Assembly: GCF_000428125.1 (NCBI RefSeq)
Contig: NZ_ATZI01000010.1
Location: 55,033-119,032, forward strand
Length of the DNA: 64,000 nucleotides
Reading direction: 5' to 3'
DNA from: Bacteroides graminisolvens DSM 19988 = JCM 15093
Lineage (GTDB): Bacteria; Bacteroidota; Bacteroidia; Bacteroidales; Bacteroidaceae
Below, piece by piece: positions 25,556-32,904 of the stretch. Numbering within the stretch: the first letter of the stretch is position 1; each line of letters opens with the position of its first letter. The position numbers were made by a program, and so were the translations under genes. Under the pieces are notes generated by a model. It had not been told where the DNA came from. It did not search any database and worked only from the letters and a program-made list of their open reading frames with translations.

Positions 25556-26228
25556 CTTTTTTGCTTTTAAGTTTAATATCCAGCCATCTCGAGAAATGGC
25601 TCATAGCATCTTTGGGCGCTTTTCTAGTCTCACCCTCGTTAGCGAGCTTCTGGAAGAAGCTTTTCAAGTACTGGTCAAAATCAGCCGGCATAAAAGTTTT
25701 ATCGCGTATTCGAATGTTCATGCATACGGTTTCCTTCCAGGGCTGATTTGCTTTTAACTCATCGAAGCATTCTTCCAGCGATTTTTCAAATACATCGCTA
25801 TCTGGAAATAAATCTCCAACGGCATGGCTTTCTCGCGTACGCGTGGGAGAGAGAGTCTTATCTCTTATCTCTTTATTCTTATAAGAGCTTACCTCTTTAC
25901 TTACCAAGTTACTTCCCGTTTTACTTACCATGTTACTTCCTTTTCTACTTACGTCAAGTAAGTAATAAGTGGGAGATTTGACATTACGTTTTCCTGATAC
26001 AAATTCAATTAATCCTTTTTGCTGCAATCTATTCCGAACTTCAATCACGGTCTTTTCTGCCATACCGGTTGCGAGGACGATTGTCTTGTTGGGATGCTCA
26101 AATGGATTCTGCCAACCACGAATATTGCACTCATTTAAAAGATAGAAGTACAAAAAAGCTTCGTTCGAGCTGAATTCAACACTCATATTCATCTTCCAAA
26201 ATTGGTTCATGTAATCTATATAGGTCAT
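25482..26228 (-). CDS. Phage replisome organiser (DnaD/DnaB-like) with winged helix
   Basis: A 248-residue protein. Residues 15-85 form a winged-helix domain (SVEFSSNEAFLYFYLLNECN, then NKTIVLATGMAEKTVIEVRNRLQQKGLIEFVSG). A short linker with tandem 8-residue repeats follows (V/M/L-V-S-K-x-G-S-N). The C-terminal domain has AxxxFSRWLDIKLKSK, resembling DnaD-type domains. This organisation - DNA-binding head, flexible linker, helicase-loading tail - is that of phage initiators such as lambda O. The DNA for the linker contains 24-bp repeats that may be the origin (25896-25963). The next gene is a DnaC-like loader, completing the pair. Confidence 0.8.
   Translation of the reverse strand: MTYIDYMNQFWKMNMSVEFSSNEAFLYFYLLNECNIRGWQNPFEHPNKTIVLATGMAEKTVIEVRNRLQQKGLIEFVSGKRNVKSPTYYLLDVSRKGSNMVSKTGSNLVSKEVSSYKNKEIRDKTLSPTRTRESHAVGDLFPDSDVFEKSLEECFDELKANQPWKETVCMNIRIRDKTFMPADFDQYLKSFFQKLANEGETRKAPKDAMSHFSRWLDIKLKSKKDGKQQEKWIDTADRKPVRVRSVDL
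25896..25963. repeat. Iteron-like 24-bp repeats within the initiator gene, possible phage origin
   Basis: Copies of TTTACTTACCAAGTTACTTC-type sequence begin at 25896 and 25920, agreeing at 20 of 21 positions. A third, partial copy in exact 24-bp phase (25944) contains the inverted repeat ACTTAC-GTCAA-GTAAGT (25947-25963). They encode the linker of the replisome organiser. In lambda the iterons of ori lie inside gene O in the same manner. Confidence 0.5.
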
Positions 26229-26235
26229 CGTTGTT

Positions 26236-27507
26236 TTACGCTATTCTCTGACGAATCAGGTTTATATTCTTCTTCACTAGCTGGATGATACGATCGTGGT
26301 GTTCTGACTCTCCGTTACATACAGCCCTGGATTGAACTATTTTCAATGTATTGAGATTGATCTCAATTGTCTCAATTGGTTTCTTCTCGATACGAGCTGA
26401 TAGAATCAAACAGTCCTTCTTTTTAAAATACTCATTGGTAAAGACACAATGGTGCATTCTATCACCTTCCTCTTTAAACTCTTCCACACTCTTAAGTGGA
26501 ACAATGACTATCGTTCCGTCCGAAATCTTTAAATCAAAAAACACAGATTTATCTTTCACGTAATCTTCAGCTGCTTTTTTAAGTGCAAGCAACTTTTGCA
26601 TATCCCTTTGCTTCCTTTCTTTTTCATCATCTCGCTTTTTCTTTGCAACATAGCCGTCATGAGCCTTTTTTAGACTTTTAGGGCACACATAAAAAGCGTT
26701 TCGTAAGTCTTTGCCGTAACGTTCAAGCAGCTGCAGGTAATCAAACCACATGGTAGCATCTTTAATGCGATATTTATTCCGGAGGCAAATTTTAATAGAT
26801 GGCCAATATCTATCAACTCGACCTCTATAACCTTGGCAGTGATTTAATAAATCATATTGTTTTGCCTTTAAAAGGGTTTCCGCTATTGGGCTTTTAGGTA
26901 GAAGTTTGATTGCTTCCAGAAAAGTCAATCCTTCCAGATTTTTGTCTATACCATACTTTCTATACTCAGCTTTGAATACTGAACTTGGATGAAACTTTTT
27001 AGGGTATACATCATATCTTCGTTCATTACTTTTGTCTTGTATCTCCATATATCCACCCCATGAATCGCAATACCAATTAACAGTATGCCTGCGAGCAACA
27101 ACTTCTCTTTTGCCATTAGATAACATCCAATGCTGCAATATTTCAGAGATGTAATAGCTTGCAGCTTCACCGGACTTATGATAAGAACGTAGCTCAAAGT
27201 TCCGTATAACTTGAAACTCTCCATACAGTTCGGCAGATGCGATATAAGTTCGCTGTTCATCCGTCCTTTTCCTTGTCTGTTCTATCTTTAACTTAGTATT
27301 GCAGTGAGGGCAAACTGCTTTCTTCCGGCTTACTAATTCCGGAGAAAAAGAATTGCCACAGTCCATGCAGATAACACGCGTTTTAGTCGCAAATCCTTTA
27401 TGCTCTAGGCAATCTACTTTGGCCCATGTAAGCATATATTGCTCTATGCTGCGCAAGCCTTGACTAAGTGCCAATACTTGATGTTGTAATCTAGTCCTTG
27501 CTTTCAT
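26236..27507 (-). CDS. PcfJ domain protein
   Basis: A 423-residue protein with an N-terminal zinc ribbon (C-x2-C ... C-x2-C: ICMDCGNSF and AVCPHCNTKL). The PcfJ-type C-terminus contains GDRMHHCVFTNEYFKKKDCLILSAR followed by IETIEINLNTLKIVQSRAVCNG. PcfJ was named from a conjugative plasmid gene and is frequent in phages and mobile elements of Bacteroidales, with unknown biochemical role. It overlaps the PcfK gene by 4 bases, and together they form the usual pair. Position in the early replication block suggests a role in phage DNA replication or processing. Confidence 0.8.
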   Translation of the reverse strand: MKARTRLQHQVLALSQGLRSIEQYMLTWAKVDCLEHKGFATKTRVICMDCGNSFSPELVSRKKAVCPHCNTKLKIEQTRKRTDEQRTYIASAELYGEFQVIRNFELRSYHKSGEAASYYISEILQHWMLSNGKREVVARRHTVNWYCDSWGGYMEIQDKSNERRYDVYPKKFHPSSVFKAEYRKYGIDKNLEGLTFLEAIKLLPKSPIAETLLKAKQYDLLNHCQGYRGRVDRYWPSIKICLRNKYRIKDATMWFDYLQLLERYGKDLRNAFYVCPKSLKKAHDGYVAKKKRDDEKERKQRDMQKLLALKKAAEDYVKDKSVFFDLKISDGTIVIVPLKSVEEFKEEGDRMHHCVFTNEYFKKKDCLILSARIEKKPIETIEINLNTLKIVQSRAVCNGESEHHDRIIQLVKKNINLIRQRIA

Positions 27508-27938
27508 TCTTCAAAATCAAATAATGATGGTGCGACTTCTTGTTTAGCCACTTTCTCAGCTTTCTTATCCAGCTTCTTTTTGCGGGCTTCTTCAATCTTC
27601 TTGATCTCTTTAGCCTCGTACTCCTTAAGAGCAGCTTCTTTAGCTTTGCGCTTATCCTCCTCGGTTAATTCAATGGTATGGTTCACAACCACCCTGGCAT
27701 TAGCCGGCTTAACGTTTTTGATGTCGTCTTCGTCGTAGTAGTGTACGGCCATGCCAAAAATTTCATCATCCGAGAACCCATTGCATCCGGACTTTTGCAC
27801 CTCGCCTAAAATGAAGTTACAGCACTCGTCTATGTTCTTATTAGGTTTCGCATAGGAAGCGGCGAAGAGTTCATCACTCTTTGCACGGTCCTCTAAGTAT
27901 GATTGGATTGTATTTTTGAAATGATTTGTTGTTTTCAT
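27504..27938 (-). CDS. PcfK-like protein
   Basis: A 144-residue protein (MKTTNHFKNTIQSYLEDRAK at the start) with a Lys/Glu-rich C-terminal coiled coil, a composition typical of PcfK. It is followed directly by the PcfJ gene, with overlap. It lies 6 bases after the phage sliding-clamp gene. The end motif VAPSLFDFEE resembles a clamp-binding peptide (Q-x-L/S-L-F): QEVAPSLFDF. It is attractive that it might bind the phage clamp just upstream; this is an inference. Confidence 0.75.
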   Translation of the reverse strand: MKTTNHFKNTIQSYLEDRAKSDELFAASYAKPNKNIDECCNFILGEVQKSGCNGFSDDEIFGMAVHYYDEDDIKNVKPANARVVVNHTIELTEEDKRKAKEAALKEYEAKEIKKIEEARKKKLDKKAEKVAKQEVAPSLFDFEE

Positions 27939-27944
27939 AGCTGT

Positions 27945-29060
27945 TTATTGATTAATGGATAATGGCATAAGTAGATAAGTAATTGAGGATTCATCCGGGC
28001 AAGTAATAACGCCGGCTCTGGAAGGATCATTTAAACTGATTATCACTTCTTCAGTGGGAACATTAGAGAGTAGGTCAATAAGCTTGTTACTATTAAAACC
28101 GATTTCAATCTTACTACCATCATAGGAAATGAGGTCTACAGACTCTTCAGCAGAATACGAAAAAGCGTAGTCCCTTCCGGATAACGTGATTTTATTGGAA
28201 TCAAATTTTAGAATGACCAAAGATGAGCTAGTACTACTAAAGACTGAAACTCTTTTCAGGGCAGACAGCAAAGAATCCTTTGCCAAACGAGCCTTATTTT
28301 GGTTATCAGGAATAACAGATCTGTAATTGGGGTAACGGCCTTCTACCATTCGACATATAAGTACAAAAGAAGCAAACTCAAATGAGACATTATCTGAGCC
28401 AATACTTATAAGAACATCTTCGGCAGCCGAAGTTATCTTTGATAAGATCCTCGCCATTTTACCTGGCAGAATAAAGGATGATTTATCTTTTCTCTGAAAA
28501 TCAACCTTTTCTTCATATAAAGCTAATGAGCTACCATCTGTGGCGACAAAAGTAATTCGGTCACTCTCTTTATCAAGAAAGACACCATTCATCACCGGGC
28601 GAAGTTCATCATTCGCACAACAGAATTGGACCTGCCTAAGTCCTGATAGGAATTTTGAGCCAAGAATGGAATAAGGAGGCTCCGGAGAGTTGATTGCTAT
28701 CTTTGGATATTCAGACGAATCATAAGCAGCCATTTCAAAGCGTCCATTCGAATACCTTACACAAACGGTTTTCGTATCAACTTCGATTTTAAGAGGTTGT
28801 TCAGGAATATCTTTAAGACCGTCAAGAATAGTCTTGGCATTGAGCATGAATGAGGTACCGGACAAGTTTTCAGCTGTGCAATCTATATTAGCAGATAATT
28901 GTCCGCCATCTTCCCCGGCTATCACCTTTACAAGTGAGTCGTTGTCTACTTCAAAAAGAAAATTATCATACGCAGGTAGCGTATTTTTTCCACTGATGAT
29001 TTTTGAAACAATTGATAGCTTGCTATAAAGCTCTGTTTTGGATACAATAATATGTGCCAT
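27945..29060 (-). CDS. dnaN: Phage-encoded DNA polymerase III sliding clamp (beta)
   Basis: A 371-residue protein starting MAHIIVSKTELYSKLSIV at ATG 29060 (the frame extends 7 codons upstream, without clear support). It has three clamp domains, each about 120 residues: one with SVDFFLFEVDN/AKTILDGLKDI, one with KFLSGLRQVQFCCANDELRPVMNGVFLD, and one with ESVDLISYDGSKIEIGFNSNKLIDLL. The C-terminus YLLMPLSINQ is standard (YLLMPL). The size matches the host clamp, so this is a second, phage-borne dnaN. It is likely used to recruit host polymerase or phage proteins selectively. Confidence 0.9.
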   Translation of the reverse strand: MAHIIVSKTELYSKLSIVSKIISGKNTLPAYDNFLFEVDNDSLVKVIAGEDGGQLSANIDCTAENLSGTSFMLNAKTILDGLKDIPEQPLKIEVDTKTVCVRYSNGRFEMAAYDSSEYPKIAINSPEPPYSILGSKFLSGLRQVQFCCANDELRPVMNGVFLDKESDRITFVATDGSSLALYEEKVDFQRKDKSSFILPGKMARILSKITSAAEDVLISIGSDNVSFEFASFVLICRMVEGRYPNYRSVIPDNQNKARLAKDSLLSALKRVSVFSSTSSSLVILKFDSNKITLSGRDYAFSYSAEESVDLISYDGSKIEIGFNSNKLIDLLSNVPTEEVIISLNDPSRAGVITCPDESSITYLLMPLSINQ

Positions 29061-29124
29061 AATTAAGTGATTTAAAGGCACATAGCATATAAAATAGAAT
29101 AGTTTCGGAGTACAAACAAGAAAA

Positions 29125-29148
29125 GCTGACTTCTTTTCAGAAATCAGC
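29125..29148 (-). terminator. Intrinsic terminator after integrase gene
   Basis: On the minus strand GCTGATTTCT pairs with AGAAGTCAGC (9 of 10) across a 4-base loop and is followed by TTTTCTTGTTTG. It lies between the integrase stop (29186) and the clamp gene. Confidence 0.75.
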
Positions 29149-29185
29149 TCAAGCCCTTATACGGATGCAAATATAGGTATTCTTT

Positions 29186-30505
29186 TTATAAATGCAAATA
29201 AATTGCTTCTTTTTTTGCTTCTTTTTTTTCTGAAGCCTTTTTCAGCAAATCTAATACGGCACGATTTGCACGATCGCAAACACCATAATCAATATCAATA
29301 TAGATATCGGCCATCTTATAATCATTATTGACGTGCCCAAGGCAAAAGTCTACATCCGCTTTAGCTACACAAGCCCTGTTACGTGCTATACTAGCCCACG
29401 AATGGCGTGCCCAGTTGGTAGATAGAGGAACACCCAGATTTAATTCTTTAGAAATTTCTTTGAGCTCCTTATTTACAGCTTTCAGAAAATTGTTATAATC
29501 TGAATACCTCATGCGAAAATAGGATAAGAATGTTCCGTTGCTGTATTTATCAATTAAGTGCCTCAATTCAGGCTCAATCTTAATAGATAAAGTCAAGCGC
29601 CTTTTATTTTCAATCGTAGTCACTTTACTGCGTTCATAAACAATACGCCCATAAGATTCCTGTACGATTGAAAAAAAGTCATTCATGTTAATCCCCATCA
29701 TATAGAATAACATCATGAATACATCTCTGGCCATATTAGTACGCTCGCGATCAAACTTGGCATCCCGTATTTTCAAGATGTCATCAATAGATAAATTCTT
29801 TCTCTTACGCACATATTCGGGGATCGTTATTTTTGAAAATGGATTATTAGGAATCTTAATAATATCGTAATCCTCATTATTATACTCCTTTTTAGCCTTA
29901 TTATATAAAGATCTGATTCCTCGAAGATAGTTATTAATAGTTCCCGGCTCCATTAGCCTAGTTTGATCCGGAGAACCTTTTGTCTTGCTCTTAATTATAA
30001 TCTTCCTACCCATCAGGTAAACCATGAACTCTTCAAGTGTCCTGTTTTTTATATCTTTGACGTCAATTCTCTCAGTTCCAAGAAAATTTATTAATGCATT
30101 TAAAGAAGATTCATACCATTCTGCCGTCTTTCTTTTAACCGTTTTTGAGATTATTGCCCTCGAAAATGCAACAAAATCAATATATTCAGAATCCGGTGTT
30201 GCGTATTTTTCTATTTCCTCTTTTAACTCCTTACAGCTCATTTTTGCCGTTCTTGACGTTCCTAGTTTTATACAAATACCTCTAAAACGCTGTATTAGCT
30301 GCCCTAACTCGAAATTCAGTATATCACTACTTTCAGATGATGATACGATTGTACCATCATCTCCCATCTCATCGGGCTTTACATAATATTGAGTAGGTAC
30401 ATACTGAGGTGAGCCATTATGGTAAATACGTATCTTTATGTTCGTAGTGCCATCTTGCTTAATATGTTTGCCTCCTGTAAAAATAACCGCTTTAAATGTT
30501 GCCAT
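29186..30505 (-). CDS. int: Tyrosine recombinase / phage integrase
   Basis: A 439-residue integrase at the right end of the prophage, next to tRNA genes. It has an N-terminal arm-binding region, a core-binding SAM-like domain (about residues 105-210, FVAFSRAIISKTVKRKTAEWYESSLNALINFL), and a catalytic domain. Catalytic elements seen: the beta-lysine region (RSKVTTIENKRRLTL), ARHSWASIA with the second Arg, CLGHVNN with the His, and MADIYIDID with the nucleophilic Tyr. The first conserved Arg (usually G-x-R) appears as GINMNDF, so Arg is replaced. Many Bacteroides element recombinases (IntDOT type) lack this Arg too. It should catalyse insertion and excision of the prophage. Confidence 0.9.
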   Translation of the reverse strand: MATFKAVIFTGGKHIKQDGTTNIKIRIYHNGSPQYVPTQYYVKPDEMGDDGTIVSSSESSDILNFELGQLIQRFRGICIKLGTSRTAKMSCKELKEEIEKYATPDSEYIDFVAFSRAIISKTVKRKTAEWYESSLNALINFLGTERIDVKDIKNRTLEEFMVYLMGRKIIIKSKTKGSPDQTRLMEPGTINNYLRGIRSLYNKAKKEYNNEDYDIIKIPNNPFSKITIPEYVRKRKNLSIDDILKIRDAKFDRERTNMARDVFMMLFYMMGINMNDFFSIVQESYGRIVYERSKVTTIENKRRLTLSIKIEPELRHLIDKYSNGTFLSYFRMRYSDYNNFLKAVNKELKEISKELNLGVPLSTNWARHSWASIARNRACVAKADVDFCLGHVNNDYKMADIYIDIDYGVCDRANRAVLDLLKKASEKKEAKKEAIYLHL

Positions 30506-30600
30506 AATCGCTTTTGTTGTAATAAAAAGGCAACTTGCATGACGAGTTATAAAATAGTTATAAGAGAATCCTATTTTATATGCCCCAAAATAGCTAAAAA

Positions 30601-30660
30601 CAAGGGGTAGATATAAAAAAAGACTCGAACCTATGCAAATCGCACAAGCTCAAGCCCCTT
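30601..30660 (-). other. Candidate prophage end with tRNA-like T-arm remnant
   Basis: On the minus strand the sequence TTTGCATAGGTTCGAGTC is typical of a tRNA T-arm, but no complete tRNA can be folded from it. It lies between the integrase and the intact tRNA genes, where the attachment site would be expected. The left end is outside the window, so the repeat cannot be verified. Confidence 0.35.
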
Positions 30661-30704
30661 TGTATTCCTTTGATTATCAGCCCATTAAAAGACTTTTTTT
30701 GATG

Positions 30705-30779
30705 TGGGCGTTGACGGGTTCGAACCGCCGACCCTCTGCTTGTAAGGCAGATGCTCTGAACCAGCTGAGCTAAACGCCC
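30705..30779 (-). tRNA. tRNA-Val (UAC), copy 1
   Basis: A complete cloverleaf on the minus strand. Acceptor arms GGGCGTT and AACGCCC pair perfectly, the D-arm is GCTCAGCTGGTTCAGAGC, the anticodon loop CTTACAA holds TAC, and the T-arm contains GGTTCGAACC. CCA is not encoded. It is identical to the next copy, and its 3' end faces the prophage. Confidence 0.95.
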
Positions 30780-30807
30780 TTTTTATATTTAAAACGAGAA
30801 ATCGGTG

Positions 30808-30882
30808 TGGGCGTTGACGGGTTCGAACCGCCGACCCTCTGCTTGTAAGGCAGATGCTCTGAACCAGCTGAGCTAAACGCCC
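30808..30882 (-). tRNA. tRNA-Val (UAC), copy 2
   Basis: A 75-base gene identical in sequence to the neighbouring copy, with a spacer of 28 bases. It is the first gene of the tandem pair. A perfect Bacteroides promoter stands 27 bases upstream. Confidence 0.95.
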
Positions 30883-30908
30883 GATACATTCTCGTTTCAA
30901 AAGCGATG

Positions 30909-30939
30909 CAAAGATATAGCTTTTGCTGAAAACTCCAAA
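30909..30939 (-). promoter_or_regulatory. Promoter of the tRNA-Val pair
   Basis: On the minus strand TTTG, exactly 19 bases, then TATCTTTG: an exact match to the Bacteroides housekeeping promoter (TTTG-N19-TAnnTTTG). The start point should be about 8 bases further down, some 20 bases before the first mature tRNA. Confidence 0.85.
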
Positions 30940-31027
30940 ATATAATCCCATTATTTTTATAACTTATTTTTCTTCTAACGAAAAACAAGCTGATTATCAG
31001 ACAAATATAGATTCTATTTTTTAGGGT

Positions 31028-31798
31028 TCAACCAACGCCCAAGGTAAACACCAACTTATTATCATCGGATAAAGAGGCGTTGTACTCAAAACCTTCCCAC
31101 GAAAAGGCTTTTAAAGTTTCAGGATCCGTCATTCGGTTCTTTATAATATAGCGAGCCATTTCTCCCCTAGCCATTTTGGTGTACACCACAACGGTAGAAA
31201 GCTTCCCTCCTTTCCAGATATGAAATTCGGGGGTGATGACTTTTACGGCACTCAACACTTTATCCCAATGAAACAGTCCGCGCATTTCATCACTGGCCAA
31301 ATAGGCAAGCGTTCCGCCATTTTGCCTAATCTCGTCAATAAACAAATCGGTCAACAAGTCTTTCCAATACGAAAAGAGCGTGCGGTCGGCCGCCACCGGC
31401 AATTTCACATCTCCCTCCAAACGATAATTCTTAATCTGATCGAGCGGGCGCAGCAAACCGTAACAAAACGAGGTAAACCGTAATGCTTTTTGTGCATAGG
31501 CAAAATCATCCGGATTGAAACCTGCAGGATCGAGCCGTTTAAAAACAATTCCCGTATATGCCAGTATAGCCGGCAAAGCCGTTTCTTCATGATCGTGAAA
31601 AACCCGATATCGCTTGTAATTTTCCAATGCGATTTTCCCGTTCACGCGGAGCAACGCTTCCAGTTCTTCTACAGAGTACTGAGTCATCTGCAAAGCAATC
31701 TCAGTTGCATTCAACTGAAACAACGGCGTGGTACAAAAAGGAACTTTTGTTTTGGAAACAGCCGTCATCGTTTTGGCACAAGATAGAAGTATCAGCAT
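31028..31798 (-). CDS. yaaA: YaaA-family peroxide stress protein (UPF0246)
   Basis: A 256-residue protein, the normal length for YaaA. It starts MLILLSCAKTMT, with the S-C-A-K-T motif of the family, and includes LRPLDQIKNYRLEGDVKLP and FSWEGFEYNASLSDDNKLVFTL near the end. YaaA proteins lower free iron under peroxide stress in E. coli and bind DNA. The gene stands alone between tRNA genes and a long non-coding space, with its own promoter at 31829-31861. Confidence 0.9.
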   Translation of the reverse strand: MLILLSCAKTMTAVSKTKVPFCTTPLFQLNATEIALQMTQYSVEELEALLRVNGKIALENYKRYRVFHDHEETALPAILAYTGIVFKRLDPAGFNPDDFAYAQKALRFTSFCYGLLRPLDQIKNYRLEGDVKLPVAADRTLFSYWKDLLTDLFIDEIRQNGGTLAYLASDEMRGLFHWDKVLSAVKVITPEFHIWKGGKLSTVVVYTKMARGEMARYIIKNRMTDPETLKAFSWEGFEYNASLSDDNKLVFTLGVG

Positions 31799-31828
31799 AA
31801 CTATGGTATCGTTTAGGGGTTATAAAAG

Positions 31829-31861
31829 CAAATATAAACTTTTTCCTGCATAAAAAACAAA
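31829..31861 (-). promoter_or_regulatory. Promoter of yaaA
   Basis: On the minus strand TTTG, 21 bases, TATATTTG matches the Bacteroides promoter exactly. The predicted start point lies about 22 bases before the yaaA ATG. Confidence 0.75.
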
Positions 31862-32168
31862 GAGCCCTCAACAGATGTTTCGTTCATCATGCATTACTTT
31901 TTAGAATACATACAAAATATTGACCATCAAAAGCATTTTAAAAACCGTACATTTTTCCTTGGCTTGTTTTCACGACTCTCTTCCCAGCAAATAAAAAGCG
32001 CGGTTTACCATCACTTACCCTCACTAACTTATTCAAAATGCCCTTTTTATAGGGTATACAGAAGAGTGACAGTAAAAGATATCTACCACTAAAACAGCTA
32101 TTTCACTATCACTATCTATCACTTTTAGCTAGTTATATAGATTCATTAACTACAATTAACCCAAAAAG

Positions 32169-32224
32169 AGCCGACGTTTGAGCTGTTTTGAATGCTTTTG
32201 GATGCAAAACAGCAAAAAACGGCT
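32169..32224. repeat. Long imperfect hairpin
   Basis: The inner arms GCTGTTTTG (32182-32190) and CAAAACAGC (32205-32213) pair perfectly. Outer arms AGCCG...GTTT and AAACGGCT extend the pairing with small bulges. The function is unknown; it could be a terminator-like or palindromic element. Confidence 0.5.
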
Positions 32225-32472
32225 TAGTAAATCATCAAAAAACACTCATTGCGCATTGATAAGTCCCTTTTTGTGCTTCAATACTGGGTGGTTGTTTTTA
32301 GGTAGAAGCGACTTGCCTTAATCAATAAAAGACCATTTATTTTACTGCTCTCGTTTTATGAACGATGAAAGTATTGGCTTTCTTTTTGTCCTTATCTTTG
32401 CCTGATTAATTGCACACAGCATGTTTATCATCACAAATGGCTTGTAATCAGAGTTTTATGGGTAAAAACGTT

Positions 32473-32560
32473 GAGTTTCATCGTGGAAAACTCCAAGTTT
32501 CATCAGTAGGAAACTCAGATTTTCTCACGACGAAACTAACAGTTTGCTACCGGGAAACTC
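32473..32560. repeat. Array of four small imperfect inverted repeats
   Basis: Four consecutive units of 20-22 bases, each shaped (G/A)AGTTT-loop-AAACT(C): GAGTTTCATCGTGGAAAACTC at 32473, AAGTTTCATCAGTAGGAAACTC at 32495, AGATTTTCTCACGACGAAACT at 32517, and AGTTTGCTACCGGGAAACTC at 32541. The ends are conserved and the centres vary. The units differ from CRISPR repeats, being tiny palindromes with no constant repeat-spacer plan. Confidence 0.6.
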
Positions 32561-32870
32561 ACTTCAAAACGTGTAAACCAAAAGAGTAACCTACAGCCAT
32601 TTGACCGAATAAATCAACAAGACAAGAAGCGCCGCCCTGTTGTAGTTCTTTCTCACTACACTTACCAATGTCAACTGCCATTCGTTGAAATATAAAGACT
32701 ATCACATCCATAAGAGTTGACTATTATTATCCTAAATCAAAGAACCAATCGGTTTACCTCACAACGTAGCACCGTGAGGGCACCGCTTTAGCATGCGCAA
32801 GAGCGAACAGTTTAGCCGCAAATACTTGCGCAAATTCACTAAAATGAGCCCTCATCTCAATCTTTTTGTG

Positions 32871-32878
32871 TAATTTTG
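32871..32878 (+). promoter_or_regulatory. Promoter -7 box of trpS
   Basis: TAATTTTG is an exact -7 box; no TTTG was found at the expected distance upstream. It places transcription start near 32885 and therefore makes the ATG at 32905 the start of trpS rather than the frame's earlier ATG at 32866. Confidence 0.6.
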
Positions 32879-32904
32879 CAGTCAAATTTGAATTAAAGAT
32901 ATTT

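Larger units (their letters stand above)
31862..32870. other. Non-coding space of about 1 kb between yaaA and trpS
   Basis: No frame here looks like a real gene. The space is AT-rich and includes a long imperfect hairpin (32169-32224), an array of four small inverted repeats (32473-32560), and several short hairpins. It borders the tRNA and prophage region. It may hold a small RNA, but no promoter-terminator pair could be matched to one. Confidence 0.5.

Noticed and set aside
30685..30988. Two overlapping protein frames across the tRNA genes
   Set aside because: They are translations of tRNA sequences (the repeated SSAGSEHLPYKQRVGGSNPST is a common tRNA artefact).
32473..32560. Possible CRISPR array
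   Set aside because: The units are palindromes of about 21 bp that follow each other without constant repeats and spacers, and no cas genes are near.
32866..32904. Extra N-terminus for trpS
   Set aside because: The -7 box TAATTTTG lies inside it, so transcription should begin after this ATG; METVVSG is the normal family start.
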